Shown: positions 35,101-42,196, counted from the first letter of the stretch. The stretch: 42,732 nt of DNA from Acidobacteriota bacterium (GCA_023429845.1 JAEZCY010000169.1:1-42732); one strand, 5' to 3'. The notes: generated from the sequence alone by a model not told the origin. Numbers and translations: made by a program.

Positions 35101-35347
35101 GATGACCGCGTTCGCCTTCATCCTCGGCGTCGTGCCGTTGCTGCGGGCGACGGGAGCCGGCGCCGAGGCCCGCAAGGTGATGGGCGTGACGGTGTTCTCC
35201 GGCATGCTGATCGCGACCTTCCTCGCGGTCCTCCTCATCCCGGTGCTGTACGTGACGATCGAGAAGCTGATCGGCCGCAAGCACGCACCAGCGCCAGCGG
35301 AGGACTCACCGACCCCGGCTGTGCCGCCCCACGGAGCGGAAGCATGA
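32165..35347 (+). CDS. RND multidrug efflux permease (AcrB/HAE1 family)
   Basis: A 1060-aa pump with the two-fold RND layout of 12 helices and two large periplasmic loops. The N-terminus is FFVNRPIVAMVLSIVMVMLG; the TM4 proton-relay pair is Asp408-Asp409 (GIVVDDAIVVVEAV) and the TM10 Lys is Lys944 (GLAAKNAILIVEF), so the relay is complete. Drug-pocket region and docking-domain motifs (GASATDVEAAVATPLEQKIN, GGFVPEEDQGYLL) are typical of the hydrophobe/amphiphile exporters, not of the metal pumps. Works as a trimer with the flanking adaptor and OprM-like channel; substrates cannot be predicted. Confidence 0.96.
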   Translation: MAKFFVNRPIVAMVLSIVMVMLGLVAMQGLPIAQYPEIVPPMVQITTTFVGASATDVEAAVATPLEQKINGVEKGIYMKSTNANDGTLTLKVSFEVGSNLDMDNVLTQNRVSEAMPQLPQAVKNYGVSVKKALAFPLMVISVKSPDGTYDNNFLSNYAAININDNIARIPGVGQINLFGGSDYAMRIWLRPDRIANLGITVPDIINAINQQNQLSPAGQLGGPPAVPGTEYTYTVRTQGRLLTEDEFGEIIVRANPDGSEVKLADVARIELGTMLYNAVGRHNGKPSAVIAIFQIPGTNALQVADAVKATMEDLETRFPRDMEYEVSLDTTLPVTEGINEIVHTLVEAVVLVIIVVFVFLQNWRATLIPLLTVPVSLIGAFMFFPLLGFSINVLSLLGLVLAIGIVVDDAIVVVEAVMHHIEHGMEPKAATLKAMEEVSGPVVAIALILTAVFVPVGFMGGITGALYQQFAITIALSVLLSAVNALTLSPALAALLLKKPTGKKTLLTPFYNGFNRVFGIATNGYITVTSVLVRKFVVGLALIGVFTYLTVGLMGRIPGGFVPEEDQGYLLISTLLPDGASLERTDQVMKRAEAILARTEGVSGYNAISGFSLLTGAYSSNMGFFFVALEPWEERHTEETHANGVVAALNRVFAEQIPEAVVVAFGPPAIPGLGTGAGFTMQLQDRVGQSPGFLAEQTERFIQAARQRPEIGRISTLYRANVPQVYADIDRSKVLKVGAPLMDVNNTLGALLGSTYVNDFNKFGRVYKVYVQAEAEFRREPKQFGLFFVRGKDGSMVPLDTLVSTRPTSGPEFTNRFNLYRSAEVTGVPAPGFSSAQALAALEDVAREVLPADMGYDWADMSYQEKRAPNPAITFALAILLVFLVLAAQYESWGLPFSVLLGTPFAAFGAYFGLWAARQWVGPSYVNNVFAQIGLIMLIGLAAKNAILIVEFAKMLTEQGKDPVSAALEAARLRFRPILMTAFAFILGVVPLLRATGAGAEARKVMGVTVFSGMLIATFLAVLLIPVLYVTIEKLIGRKHAPAPAEDSPTPAVPPHGAEA

Positions 35348-36813
35348 TCGTCCACCCGCATGTGCGTCGCGCACTGCTGGTCGTCGGCGGCCTGGCCGTG
35401 ACCATCGCCACGGGCTGCGCGCCCGTAGGACCGGCCTACAAGCGGCCGGACCTCGCGCCGCCCGCCGCGCACCCCGGCGCACCCGCGGGCCTCGCGGCCG
35501 AGACGCTCGCCGACGTGCCGTGGTGGCAGGTCTTCGACGACCCGGCGCTGCAGGGCCTGGTGCGCGACGCCATCGCCAACAACCCCGATCTTCGGCTGGC
35601 GGTGGCGCGCGTCAGCGAGGCGAGGGCGCTTGCCGGCGTCGCCAAGTCGTTCCTGTACCCGGAGGTGAATCTCGACGCCGGCTACGTTGGCAACCAGGCG
35701 TCTCGCAACTCGCAGCCGCGCGGTGCCTTCAGTGAGGGCGATCGCACCTACAACAACACGTCGGTGGCGGCCAATCTGGCCTGGGAGATCGATCTCTTCG
35801 GCCGGCTGCGCCGCCAGAACGAGGCAGCCTTCAATCGGTACCTGGCCACCGAAGAGGGCCGCCGGGCGGTGCTGGTGACGCTGGTCGGCGACGTCGCCTC
35901 GGCCTATTTCCTGCTGCGCGAGTTCGACCTGCAGCTCGAGGTGGCAAGGCGCACGTTGGTGCTGAACGACCAGACGGTGGCCTACTACGTCGACCGGCTC
36001 CAGGGCGGGGTTTCCAACCGGCTCGAAGTGGACCAGTCCAGGGCCAATCGTGCGCTGACCGCCGCATCGATTCCGGAAATCGAGCGTCAGATCGCCCTCG
36101 TCGAGCACGCCATCAGCGTGCTCGCGGGCAGGCCGCCCGGCGCCATCGCCCGCGGCACGACGCTCACCGAGCAGGTATTGCCGCCGAGCATCCCCGTCGG
36201 CGTTCCGGCGGCGTTGCTGGAGCGGCGCCCCGACGTGCTGGAAGCGGAGCGGCAGCTGATTGCCGCCAACGCAGACATCGGCGCCGCCAAGGCGCTGTTC
36301 TATCCGCGGATCAGTCTCACCGGAAGCCTCGGCAATGTCAGCGGCGACCTGGCCGACTTCATGAAGGGCGACTCGATCATCTGGTCGTTCGGTGCCGGGT
36401 TGTTTCAGCCGCTCTTCAACGGCGGCCGTATCCGTCGCAACCTGGAGGCCGCCGAGGCTCGGTTCGAACAGGCGATCGCGCTATACCAGCGAGCCGCGCT
36501 CAACGCGTACCGCGAAGTCGCCGACGCGATCGTCACGATCGAGAAGCTCGCCCAGATCCGCGCCGAGCAGGAGGTGGGCGTGGCCGCGCTCCGCGACGCG
36601 TCGGAGCTGTCACGGCTGCGTTACGAGACGGGCTTCTCGACCTACCTCGAGGTGCTGATCGCCGACCAGCAGCTGTTCCGGCTCGAACTGCAACTGGCCA
36701 GCACGCGCGGGGAGCAGCTGCGGGTGCTCGCGCAGCTCTATCGCGCGCTCGGCGGTGGCTGGCAGGCAGAACAGGCGGTGAGCTCGCCGTCGCCGACGCC
36801 GCCGCCAGACTGA
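35344..36813 (+). CDS. RND efflux outer-membrane lipoprotein (OprM/NodT family)
   Basis: The true start is 35344, whose ATGA overlaps the pump stop; the open frame reaches back inside the pump gene without sense. Lipoprotein signal: LLVVGGLAVTIATGC, modified Cys25, followed by APVGPAYKRPDLAPP as in NodT proteins. The 489-aa protein then shows the duplicated helical hairpin repeats of TolC-like channels, including NPDLRLAVARVSEARALAGV, WEIDLFGRLRRQNEAAFNRY and LLERRPDVLEAERQLIAANA. Third and last gene of the efflux operon. Immediately after its stop the sequence turns into a fumarase/aspartase gene fragment. Confidence 0.94.
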   Translation: MIVHPHVRRALLVVGGLAVTIATGCAPVGPAYKRPDLAPPAAHPGAPAGLAAETLADVPWWQVFDDPALQGLVRDAIANNPDLRLAVARVSEARALAGVAKSFLYPEVNLDAGYVGNQASRNSQPRGAFSEGDRTYNNTSVAANLAWEIDLFGRLRRQNEAAFNRYLATEEGRRAVLVTLVGDVASAYFLLREFDLQLEVARRTLVLNDQTVAYYVDRLQGGVSNRLEVDQSRANRALTAASIPEIERQIALVEHAISVLAGRPPGAIARGTTLTEQVLPPSIPVGVPAALLERRPDVLEAERQLIAANADIGAAKALFYPRISLTGSLGNVSGDLADFMKGDSIIWSFGAGLFQPLFNGGRIRRNLEAAEARFEQAIALYQRAALNAYREVADAIVTIEKLAQIRAEQEVGVAALRDASELSRLRYETGFSTYLEVLIADQQLFRLELQLASTRGEQLRVLAQLYRALGGGWQAEQAVSSPSPTPPPD

Positions 36814-37203
36814 GGCTGGCGGCCGCCCGTGCCAACCACCAGTGCGGCCAGCTCGGACGCGCGGCGCTCTCTCGGGCATCGCGGCGGCCCGCCAGCAGCT
36901 GCTCGACCGCCAGCCGCACGACCAACTCCGGCGCGACGTGCTGCGGGCGGCGCTGGTACCTCCACCAACGTGAATGCCAACGAGGTGATTGCCAATCGTG
37001 CGCTCTGATACGGCACGAGGGGGAGTACGAGCGCTGCGACGCGCACGACCTCGTGAACGCGTCACAGCCGACCAACGATGCCGATCCGACCGCGCCGCCC
37101 GTCGGCCTCGCGTTGAGCAACGCGCGACTGGTCGCGGCGAATGATGCGAGCTGGTGGAGGCGTTCCGCGTCGTGGGCGCGAGGCCGATGTGCCGATGATG
37201 CGA
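36814..37203 (+). pseudogene. fumarase/aspartase (aspartate ammonia-lyase-like) gene fragment
   Basis: Read with several frame changes, this stretch matches a middle-N-terminal part of the class II fumarase/aspartase superfamily: RLAAARANHQCGQL (from 36814), QQLLDRQPHDQL, then GAGTSTNVNANEVIANRAL at about 36941-36998, followed by RGEYERCDAHDLVNASQ and TNDADPTA, and later NARLVAANDA, EAFRVVGAR and DVPMMRD. The RGEY and HDLVN pieces favour aspartase over fumarase. The N-terminal ~45 residues and everything after residue ~190 are missing, and at least three frameshifts plus a stop after RAL make it dead. It ends exactly where a serine recombinase tail begins (37204). Confidence 0.75.
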
Positions 37204-37261
37204 GACGGCGAACAGCTGAAATCGCGCTGGTGGGGAGCTGGCAGGGATGCTGAGTGCCGCC
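37204..37261 (+). repeat. direct-repeat copy of a serine recombinase gene 3' end (left copy)
   Basis: The 58 bp beginning GACGGCGAACAGCTGAA match 42129-42188 in the same orientation with two 1-bp deletions and about three substitutions. In the right copy the DNA codes DGEQLKITLVGELAGMLSAA, the usual C-terminus of large serine recombinases. The two copies bound the defence genes and suggest past element insertion or recombination. Confidence 0.75.
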
Positions 37262-37324
37262 GGTTGCTCAGCCTGGTCGCCCAGCGCGTCCAGCAGAACA
37301 GTCCGAGCGAGGGCGTAACGCGGA
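37262..37324. other. short non-coding stretch after the recombinase-tail copy
   Basis: No feature is visible in these 63 bp; the leftward AbiEi-like gene ends at 37325. Confidence 0.35.
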
Positions 37325-38383
37325 TCAGGCGCGCCAGGCGTCTTCGTTCTCCTGCATCGACTGCATCAGCGCCTCGGCCTCGTTTGGGCCGCGGCCGGGG
37401 CTCGTCATCAGGTCCGCCGCAATCTGACTGAGCGCCGCGATCACGATGCCCCTCTTGACCGACGTTCGCTCGAACACGACCTCGTCGAACGGCGTGAAGA
37501 GCGCCACGTTCGCGCCCACTTCTGCCGGACGCAGGTCGAGCGACTGCTCGACATCGTGCGGCCGGTCCACGTAAACCGTGAGAAGACGTGGCGGCGCCAC
37601 GGGCGCGACTTCAGCCGCGGCCCACGATCCGGTCACGGCATACCGCACCTTCAACCGCTGGAGGCGCTCGGTCACCGCCGGGATGCCGCGGGCCGCGAGG
37701 TACATCGCCGCGCCCTGACGACGGAACGGCGAGTACTCCTGCGACCATCGGTTCAGGAGTGCGCGCCAATCGACGTTAGTGATGGGGCCACGTGGCCTGC
37801 GCGCGACGAGCGCCTCGCGATCCAGGAAGTCGACGACGCGGGAGGCATAGCCGGGGTCGACGCGGGCTCGCTTCGCGAGCTCGCGCAGGCCTATGGGCGG
37901 GCGGAAGTCGCAGAGTGCTCGAACGAGGCCACCGGCCTTCGCTCCCTTGAGGGACTTGCGGTCCCGCGGGATCGGCTTCGGGTTCTCTCGAGCGCCGGTG
38001 GTCTCGATGAACAGGCCCGGCTCGGCCAACTCCAGCCGAACGTTGCCCGTCAGGTCGGCGTACGCGAAGCCTCGACTACGGAGTCGCTCTTGCGTCCGCG
38101 GGCTGAGGTAGGGGGCCGCAATCAGGACCGGCTCTGCCGGGGTGGGTCGCAGAGTTGCGGCGAAATAGTCCACGTCCTTCGGCTCGACGCGGCTCTTCGC
38201 GCACACGCTAGCAGTGCCCGCGGTCCCGTTGCGGCGGACGCTCAGCACGGCGTCGGCGCGCGCGCCGTTCGCCGTCCTCGAGGATTCCTGGGCAATACAG
38301 GCCCAACCGGTCGGCAGGCGCCGCCGAAGAGCATCGGCCACGTGTGCGACGAGACTGTTGCCTGAAATGTCGCTGTTGCCCAC
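37325..38383 (-). CDS. AbiEi-like protein with winged helix-turn-helix (352 aa)
   Basis: GTG start at 38383. The N-terminal half holds PVLIAAPYLSPRTQERLRSR, then GFAYADLTGNVRLEL, a pattern like the YxDxxGN stretch of type IV TA AbiEi-family antitoxins and related regulators. A winged HTH lies at about 164-196 (IGLRELAKRARVDPGYASRV then VDFLDREALVAR), preceded by SLKGAKAGGLVRAL. The C-terminal part (225-352) has RYAVTGSWAAAEVAPVAPPR, a possible nucleotidyltransferase-like remnant or sensor domain. It is larger than most AbiEi proteins (about 200-280 aa) and has no toxin partner next to it; it is divergent from a complete AbiEi/AbiEii pair 105 bp away. Role as DNA-binding regulator of the neighbouring operon is my inference. 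Confidence 0.72.
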   Translation of the reverse strand: MGNSDISGNSLVAHVADALRRRLPTGWACIAQESSRTANGARADAVLSVRRNGTAGTASVCAKSRVEPKDVDYFAATLRPTPAEPVLIAAPYLSPRTQERLRSRGFAYADLTGNVRLELAEPGLFIETTGARENPKPIPRDRKSLKGAKAGGLVRALCDFRPPIGLRELAKRARVDPGYASRVVDFLDREALVARRPRGPITNVDWRALLNRWSQEYSPFRRQGAAMYLAARGIPAVTERLQRLKVRYAVTGSWAAAEVAPVAPPRLLTVYVDRPHDVEQSLDLRPAEVGANVALFTPFDEVVFERTSVKRGIVIAALSQIAADLMTSPGRGPNEAEALMQSMQENEDAWRA

Positions 38384-38390
38384 AATGGGC
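38378..38390. promoter_or_regulatory. palindrome over the start codon of the AbiEi-like gene
   Basis: GCCCA-CAA-TGGGC, 5-bp arms, includes the GTG start at 38383. It could be an operator for autoregulation; short enough to arise by chance. Confidence 0.3.
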
Positions 38391-38430
38391 GACAGGATAC
38401 AGCAGGCAGCTCACGTCCGGGCGATGTTCG

Positions 38431-38477
38431 TCGTCATCGACTGGGGTATGCGGTAATATGACAACAGTTGTCAACAA
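38431..38477 (+). promoter_or_regulatory. promoter and overlapping palindromic operator of the abiE operon
   Basis: A -10 like TAATAT at 38454-38459 is 17 bp after a TCGTCA box (38431-38436, 4 of 6 matches to TTGACA). Right after it lies GACAAC-A-GTTGTC (38460-38472), a perfect 13-bp inverted repeat, overlapping a second one, TTGT-CA-ACAA (38468-38477). The AT-rich site contrasts with the GC-rich surroundings. AbiEi antitoxins are known to bind inverted repeats and repress their own promoter, so this is the likely operator. Confidence 0.65.
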
Positions 38478-38488
38478 GTAGCAACACA

Positions 38489-39103
38489 ATGCCGCATCCA
38501 CAAACGGACTCAGCTCGTCTGCTCGCGATGGCCAGGAAGCGGCCTGTCCTGCGCTCCCGGGACGTGGCGGCCCAGGGCATCCACACCGGCACGCTGACCA
38601 GGCTGGCGCGGGCCGGCACCCTTGAACGGGTCGGCCCGGGTCGCTACCGGCTGTCTCAGCCCGCGCGAGCCACCGAGCACCACGACCTCGTCGTCGCGAC
38701 AACCGCGGTCCCCCGGTCTGTGGTGTGCCTGGTGTCGGCCCTCCAGTTCCACGGCATCGGGTCGCAACTATCGGCGGAGGTGTGGCTCGCCGTGCCACGT
38801 GGCACCCGCGTGCCACAACTCTCGGCGCCCCCGGTGCGCGTGGTTCGTGTCGCGCCCGGAGTGTTCGACCTTGGCGTGGAGGAGCACCGCGTCGAGGGGC
38901 AGACCGTCCGCGTCTACAGTGTCGCTCGCACGATCGCGGACTGCTTTCGATTCAGAAACAAGGTCGGGCTCGACGTCGCGCTCGAAGCGCTTGCGGAAGC
39001 GTGGCGCGCCAAGCGGGTCAAGCTCGACGATCTGTACCGAATCGCCACCAAGCTCCGCGTACAGCGCGTGATGCAGCCCTACCTCGAGGCCATCGTCCTG
39101 TGA
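38489..39103 (+). CDS. abiEi: type IV toxin-antitoxin system AbiEi family antitoxin
   Basis: The 204-aa protein (ATG 38489; a GTG at 38468 is possible but lies in the operator) has the N-terminal winged helix of the family, KRPVLRSRDVAAQGIHTGTL then TRLARAGTLERVGPGRYRL, followed by the C-terminal domain: VCLVSALQFHGIGSQLSAEV, WLAVPRGTRVPQL, VEEHRVEGQTVRVYSVARTI and ADCFRFRNKVGLDVALEAL. The order and length match AbiEi. It represses the operon and counters the AbiEii toxin without direct contact in studied systems. Its TGA overlaps the GTG start of the toxin gene by 3 bp. Confidence 0.92.
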   Translation: MPHPQTDSARLLAMARKRPVLRSRDVAAQGIHTGTLTRLARAGTLERVGPGRYRLSQPARATEHHDLVVATTAVPRSVVCLVSALQFHGIGSQLSAEVWLAVPRGTRVPQLSAPPVRVVRVAPGVFDLGVEEHRVEGQTVRVYSVARTIADCFRFRNKVGLDVALEALAEAWRAKRVKLDDLYRIATKLRVQRVMQPYLEAIVL

Positions 39104-40032
39104 AGCGCGATGGCCCGAAGAACGTCGTGGCCTCGGTGCAGGCAAGGCTCGTCGAGCGCAGCCGAGAGCTTGGAGTCGAACACCAACTGACGCTCGCACG
39201 ATTCGCTGGCGAACGCCTGCTGTATCGGCTGTCCACGTCGGAGTTCGCCGATCGGTTCATCCTCAAGGGCGCCGCGCTACTCCTGATGTGGCTCGGTGAG
39301 CCAATCCGGCCGACGAAGGACGTGGACCTGCTCGGCTTCGGCGACACGTCCGCCGACACCCTCAGGCGCGTGTTCGTCGCGCTGTGCGGAATCGAGGTAG
39401 CAGACGATGGGCTGACGTTCCTGGTGGACAGCATCCACGTCGAGCCCATTCGCGAGGACCAGGAATACGGCGGTATTCGCGTGACGCTGATGGCCATGCT
39501 TGGGAACGTGCGGATTCCGCTCCAGGTCGACATCGGAACGGGCGACGCCGTAGTGCCGCCGCCGGAGCTTCAGGAGTTCCCGGGGCTGCTCGACCTGCCA
39601 CGCGCGACGCTTCGGATGTACCGGCCGGAGACCTCCATCGCGGAGAAGACGGAGGCGATGGTCAGACTCGGCATCGCGAACAGCCGAATGAAGGACTTCT
39701 TCGACATCTATGGTCTGGCCACCACCAAGGCGTTCGACGGCGACACGCTGCGGCGCGCAGTTGCTGCGACGTTTGCGCGAAGAGGTACCGCGATCCCGAC
39801 GGAGCGGCCACTCGCGCTGAGCGAGGACTTCGCCAATAGCCCTCAGAAACAGATGCAGTGGGCGCCCTTCGTGAGGCGCACGCGACGCCCGGAACTAAGC
39901 GAACTGCCGCGCATCATCGAGATGCTGGACGCCTTCGTCTGGCCGGTACTTAAGGCCGCGACACGTCAGGACCCTTGGCCGTATCAATGGTCGAATGGCG
40001 GACCGTGGGAGCCGTCGTCGTCGCCCCGGTGA
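39100..40032 (+). CDS. abiEii: type IV toxin-antitoxin system AbiEii/AbiGii toxin (nucleotidyltransferase)
   Basis: GTG start at 39100 in the GTGA overlap with the antitoxin stop. The 310-aa protein carries the nucleotidyltransferase motifs: RFILKGAALLLMW (usual KGG/S loop region), then RPTKDVDLLGFG with the metal-binding D-x-D pair, QVDIGTGDAV as the third strand, and the C-terminal KTEAMVRLGIANSRMKDFFDIY helix conserved in the family. All key residues are present, so it may be active. AbiEii toxins block growth by modifying nucleic acids, and some give phage abortive infection. Ends 41 bp before an hsdS fragment. Confidence 0.93.
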   Translation: MKRDGPKNVVASVQARLVERSRELGVEHQLTLARFAGERLLYRLSTSEFADRFILKGAALLLMWLGEPIRPTKDVDLLGFGDTSADTLRRVFVALCGIEVADDGLTFLVDSIHVEPIREDQEYGGIRVTLMAMLGNVRIPLQVDIGTGDAVVPPPELQEFPGLLDLPRATLRMYRPETSIAEKTEAMVRLGIANSRMKDFFDIYGLATTKAFDGDTLRRAVAATFARRGTAIPTERPLALSEDFANSPQKQMQWAPFVRRTRRPELSELPRIIEMLDAFVWPVLKAATRQDPWPYQWSNGGPWEPSSSPR

Positions 40033-40073
40033 GTCGCGATGATCGCGGCGGAGCGGCGTGTCACCTGCCACCT

Positions 40074-40274
40074 ACGGTTAGTGCTGGCCTGCGACGTTGC
40101 TCGCCCCTCCGCCAGAGTGTCCTGAGGTGGGCATTCGACGGTACCCTCGTCGATCAGGACTCTAACGACGAGCCCGCCGACGTGCTGCTCACTCGTATTC
40201 GTGCCGAGCGCGCAGCTGCCACAGTCCCGCAGCCGAAGGCGAAGCGCTCGGGGAAGTTAAAGGCGGCGTCATGA
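40074..40274 (+). pseudogene. hsdS 3' remnant (type I restriction specificity subunit)
   Basis: The frame ending at the TGA 40272-40274 reads LRQSVLRWAFDGTLVDQDSN, DEPADVLLTRIRAERAAA and a basic tail, which is the normal C-terminus of HsdS (LRQSILxxAFxGxLVpQDPxDEPAxxLLxRI). Only about 65 residues remain and no recognition domains are left. Its stop overlaps the hsdM-like ATG by 4 bp, preserving the old operon joint. The rest has been lost on the left, next to the abiE operon. Confidence 0.78.
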
Positions 40275-40667
40275 GCGACCAGAGCGAGCGCATCGTCAAG
40301 AAGCTCTGGAGCTACTGCCAAGTGCTGCGCGACGACGGCCTGAGCTATCAGGACTACCTGGAGCAGCTCACGTTCCTGCTGTTCCTGAAGATGGCCGACG
40401 AGCGCGCCGCGATCACCGGCGAGGCGCAGCCCATCCGCCGGGCCATCGATGGGACGACCTGGCGAACCCGAAGATGGAGGGCGTCCAGCTCGAACAGCAC
40501 TACCGCGACACACTCAAGGCGCTCGGCGAGCAGGGCGGCATGCTCGGCCTTACCTTCCGCAAGGCCCAGAACAAGATTCAGGACCCGGCGAAGCTACGCA
40601 AGCTGGTGGTGGATCTGATCGGCAACGAGCAGTGGCTCGCGATGAGCGCCGACGTCAAGGGCGACGC
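40271..40667 (+). pseudogene. hsdM 5' remnant, frameshifted and truncated (type I methyltransferase)
   Basis: ATG 40271 begins a clear HsdM N-terminal helical domain: SERIVKKLWSYCQVLRDDGL then SYQDYLEQLTFLLFLKMADE. Near 40435 one base (a C in ATCCCG) is missing, shifting the frame; in the next frame homology continues as GHRWDDLANPKMEGVQLEQ, HYRDTLKALGEQGGMLGLTF and KLVVDLIGNEQWLAMSADV, then stops at KGDA near 40667, where HsdM would go on with its catalytic domain. So about 130 of ~500 residues remain and the catalytic NPPF motif is gone. Confidence 0.82.
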
Positions 40668-40946
40668 GGACGTCCTCCCCATTCTGAGTAGCGGTTCGGT
40701 CTGGAGTCCGGCCCAGCGAAGGGACGGACGAATGAAGAAGGAGAGGCACTGGGCCCGAGCCGCTCCGCGCGGCGAGGCCAAGGAGTCGTTCGCGTCGCCT
40801 TTGCCGCTGCGGAAGGCCGGGTGCTGAACCGGCGGCCCCGCCTCCAGAGCGCGGCCCGCCTGGCGGCCCGGTTTTCGTCCCGCCAGGTTGTGCAGGGTAA
40901 CTTGGCAACGAGCGGCACCGTCGAACATACAAGAATCTGAGGTGTT
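40668..40946. other. unrecognised stretch between hsdM remnant and DUF6883 remnant
   Basis: No gene family recognised. It begins at the hsdM breakpoint and contains GC-rich short inverted repeats (CCGCC-T-GGCGG near 40858, followed by TTTT). Possibly the end of another lost mobile element. Confidence 0.35.
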
Positions 40947-41290
40947 GTGACGCTGCGTAACGCCCACCTCGCGGTCGTCGACGTGGCCAAGGTGCGAGAC
41001 TACCTGCTGAACGCTTCGCATCCTGAGAACGGCGGGAAGGCCGATTCTTCCATCGACTCGGTTACGCGCGAGAGAGACCTGAGGCGCCCGCTGAAGCGCT
41101 CCGGTCGGTTGCGTTTGACGGAACGGTCGTGACGTCGGCGCAGTCGGCGCACGGCCAGAAGTTCGTGGTCGACGGAGAACTGCCGGATCAGACCGGACAG
41201 AAGAGCGGCAGGACGGTCCGGACGGTGTGGATCGTCGATAGCGGCGAGGATATGCCTCGCCTCGTGACCGCGTATCCAGCAAGAGGGTGA
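40947..41290 (+). pseudogene. DUF6883-like gene with a single frameshift
   Basis: From GTG 40947 the frame reads TLRNAHLAVVDVAKVRDYLL then NASHPENGGKA. At about 41042 one base appears lost; in the next frame the family continues FFHRLGYARERPE, GQKFVVDGELPDQTG, VRTVWIVDSGEDMPRLVTAY and PARG, ending at TGA 41288-41290. Together these give about 115 residues, the normal length of the DUF6883 domain, so only one event broke it. DUF6883 and DUF4926 genes are often adjacent in accessory regions; here DUF4926 follows after 7 bp. Confidence 0.72.
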
Positions 41291-41297
41291 GAACGCC

Positions 41298-41531
41298 ATG
41301 ATCAGTGAACATGAACGCGTAGTGCTCACCGAACCGGTCGCCGCCGAAGGCCTCGTCGCGGGCGATGTCGGGACAGTCGTCCACGTCTATCCCGACGGGA
41401 AGGCCTACGAAGTCGAATTCACCACGCTTGCGGGGAACACCGTGGCGGTGGCGACGGTCGAGTCGACGTCCCTTCGTCCCGTGACGGGGCGCGAGATCAC
41501 TCATGCCCGCGACCTGACGCGGGCCAGTTGA
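41298..41531 (+). CDS. DUF4926 domain-containing protein
   Basis: The 77-aa protein has the full small beta-barrel pattern of DUF4926: HERVVLTEPVAAEGLVAGDV then GTVVHVYPDGKAYEVEFTTL and NTVAVATVESTSLRPV. A ribosome-binding site (AGAGGGTGAG) overlaps the stop of the broken DUF6883 gene. DUF4926 proteins are small, cytoplasmic and common in mobile and toxin-linked loci; the function is not known. The gene appears intact. Confidence 0.85.
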   Translation: MISEHERVVLTEPVAAEGLVAGDVGTVVHVYPDGKAYEVEFTTLAGNTVAVATVESTSLRPVTGREITHARDLTRAS

Positions 41532-41942
41532 CCGGCGGTTCTTTTCGTTCTGCTGCGGCTCACCTGTGGCGCAGGAGGTGCAGGGTGCCAGCAAGCTCAT
41601 CGAGTCACGCGAAAGGCTCTCGATTTGCTTCAGAAGGCGGGCGCCATCAGCGAGGCCACCTGCGGCAGTTCGCCAGCCTTCCGCCGCCCGCGCGGGCATC
41701 CGTGACGGTGAAGTGGGGCGAAGCCCTGAGATTCAGATAGCGATGCGCCCCCCGCAGAGGTGTCGGCCTCAGTGCTTGCCGGTGCGACCGTGCGCGACGT
41801 GATCCAAGTCGAATGGTGAGGACGATGGCGAAAAAGGAATCTGGTGGGTACATCGTCTACTGGCGCGACCGACTGGCGTGCTTTTCCGCGCGTTCTCGCG
41901 GGACCTGCACTCTGACGGGCTTCCAGCGCCAACAGCTCGTTC
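41532..41942. other. degraded region without recognisable gene
   Basis: About 410 bp of broken short frames between DUF4926 and the recombinase remnant. A piece translating as VQGASKLIESRERLSI and AKKESGGYIVYWRDRLA may be gene debris, but I cannot name it. Confidence 0.35.
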
Positions 41943-41945
41943 TTG

Positions 41946-42196
41946 ATGGACAACGAGCTCAACCGACAAGCCGAGGTCGCGGAACTGCCGCATCTCCTGC
42001 ACCCTCGGATGTCCGACGTCTACCGGGAACGGGTGACAATGCTGTGCGAGGCGCTGCATGACGAGGCCAGCCGCGCCGGCGTCGCAGACGCGATTCGAGA
42101 GCGCATCAACAGCATCCGCCTCGAGCCGGACGGCGAACAGCTGAAGATCACGCTGGTGGGGGAGCTGGCAGGCATGCTGAGCGCCGCCAGAGATAG
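41946..42196 (+). pseudogene. 3' remnant of a large serine recombinase gene (right copy)
   Basis: The frame reads MDNELNRQAEVAELPHLLHP, RMSDVYRERVTMLCEALHDE and RINSIRLEPDGEQLKITLVG ELAGMLSAA split over its end, which is the typical C-terminal segment of large serine recombinases (LHPxMxxxYRxxVxxLxxAL, then an IRLxPxxGxLxIxLxGxLAGxLxLA pattern). The catalytic N-terminal resolvase domain and zinc-ribbon domain are absent. The original stop is lost and the frame would run on through the hairpin into the tRNA-like sequence. The last 60 bp (42129-42188) are repeated at 37204-37261. Confidence 0.75.

Noticed and set aside
32594..35284. 896-codon open frame antisense to the RND pump gene
   Set aside because: His/Arg/Asp-rich translation without any family motif; long antisense frames are expected at this GC content, and the sense strand codes a complete AcrB-type pump.
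34906..35343. Upstream extension of the OprM-like gene into the pump gene
   Set aside because: Shadow frame of the pump; the lipoprotein signal peptide with Cys25 starts at 35344.
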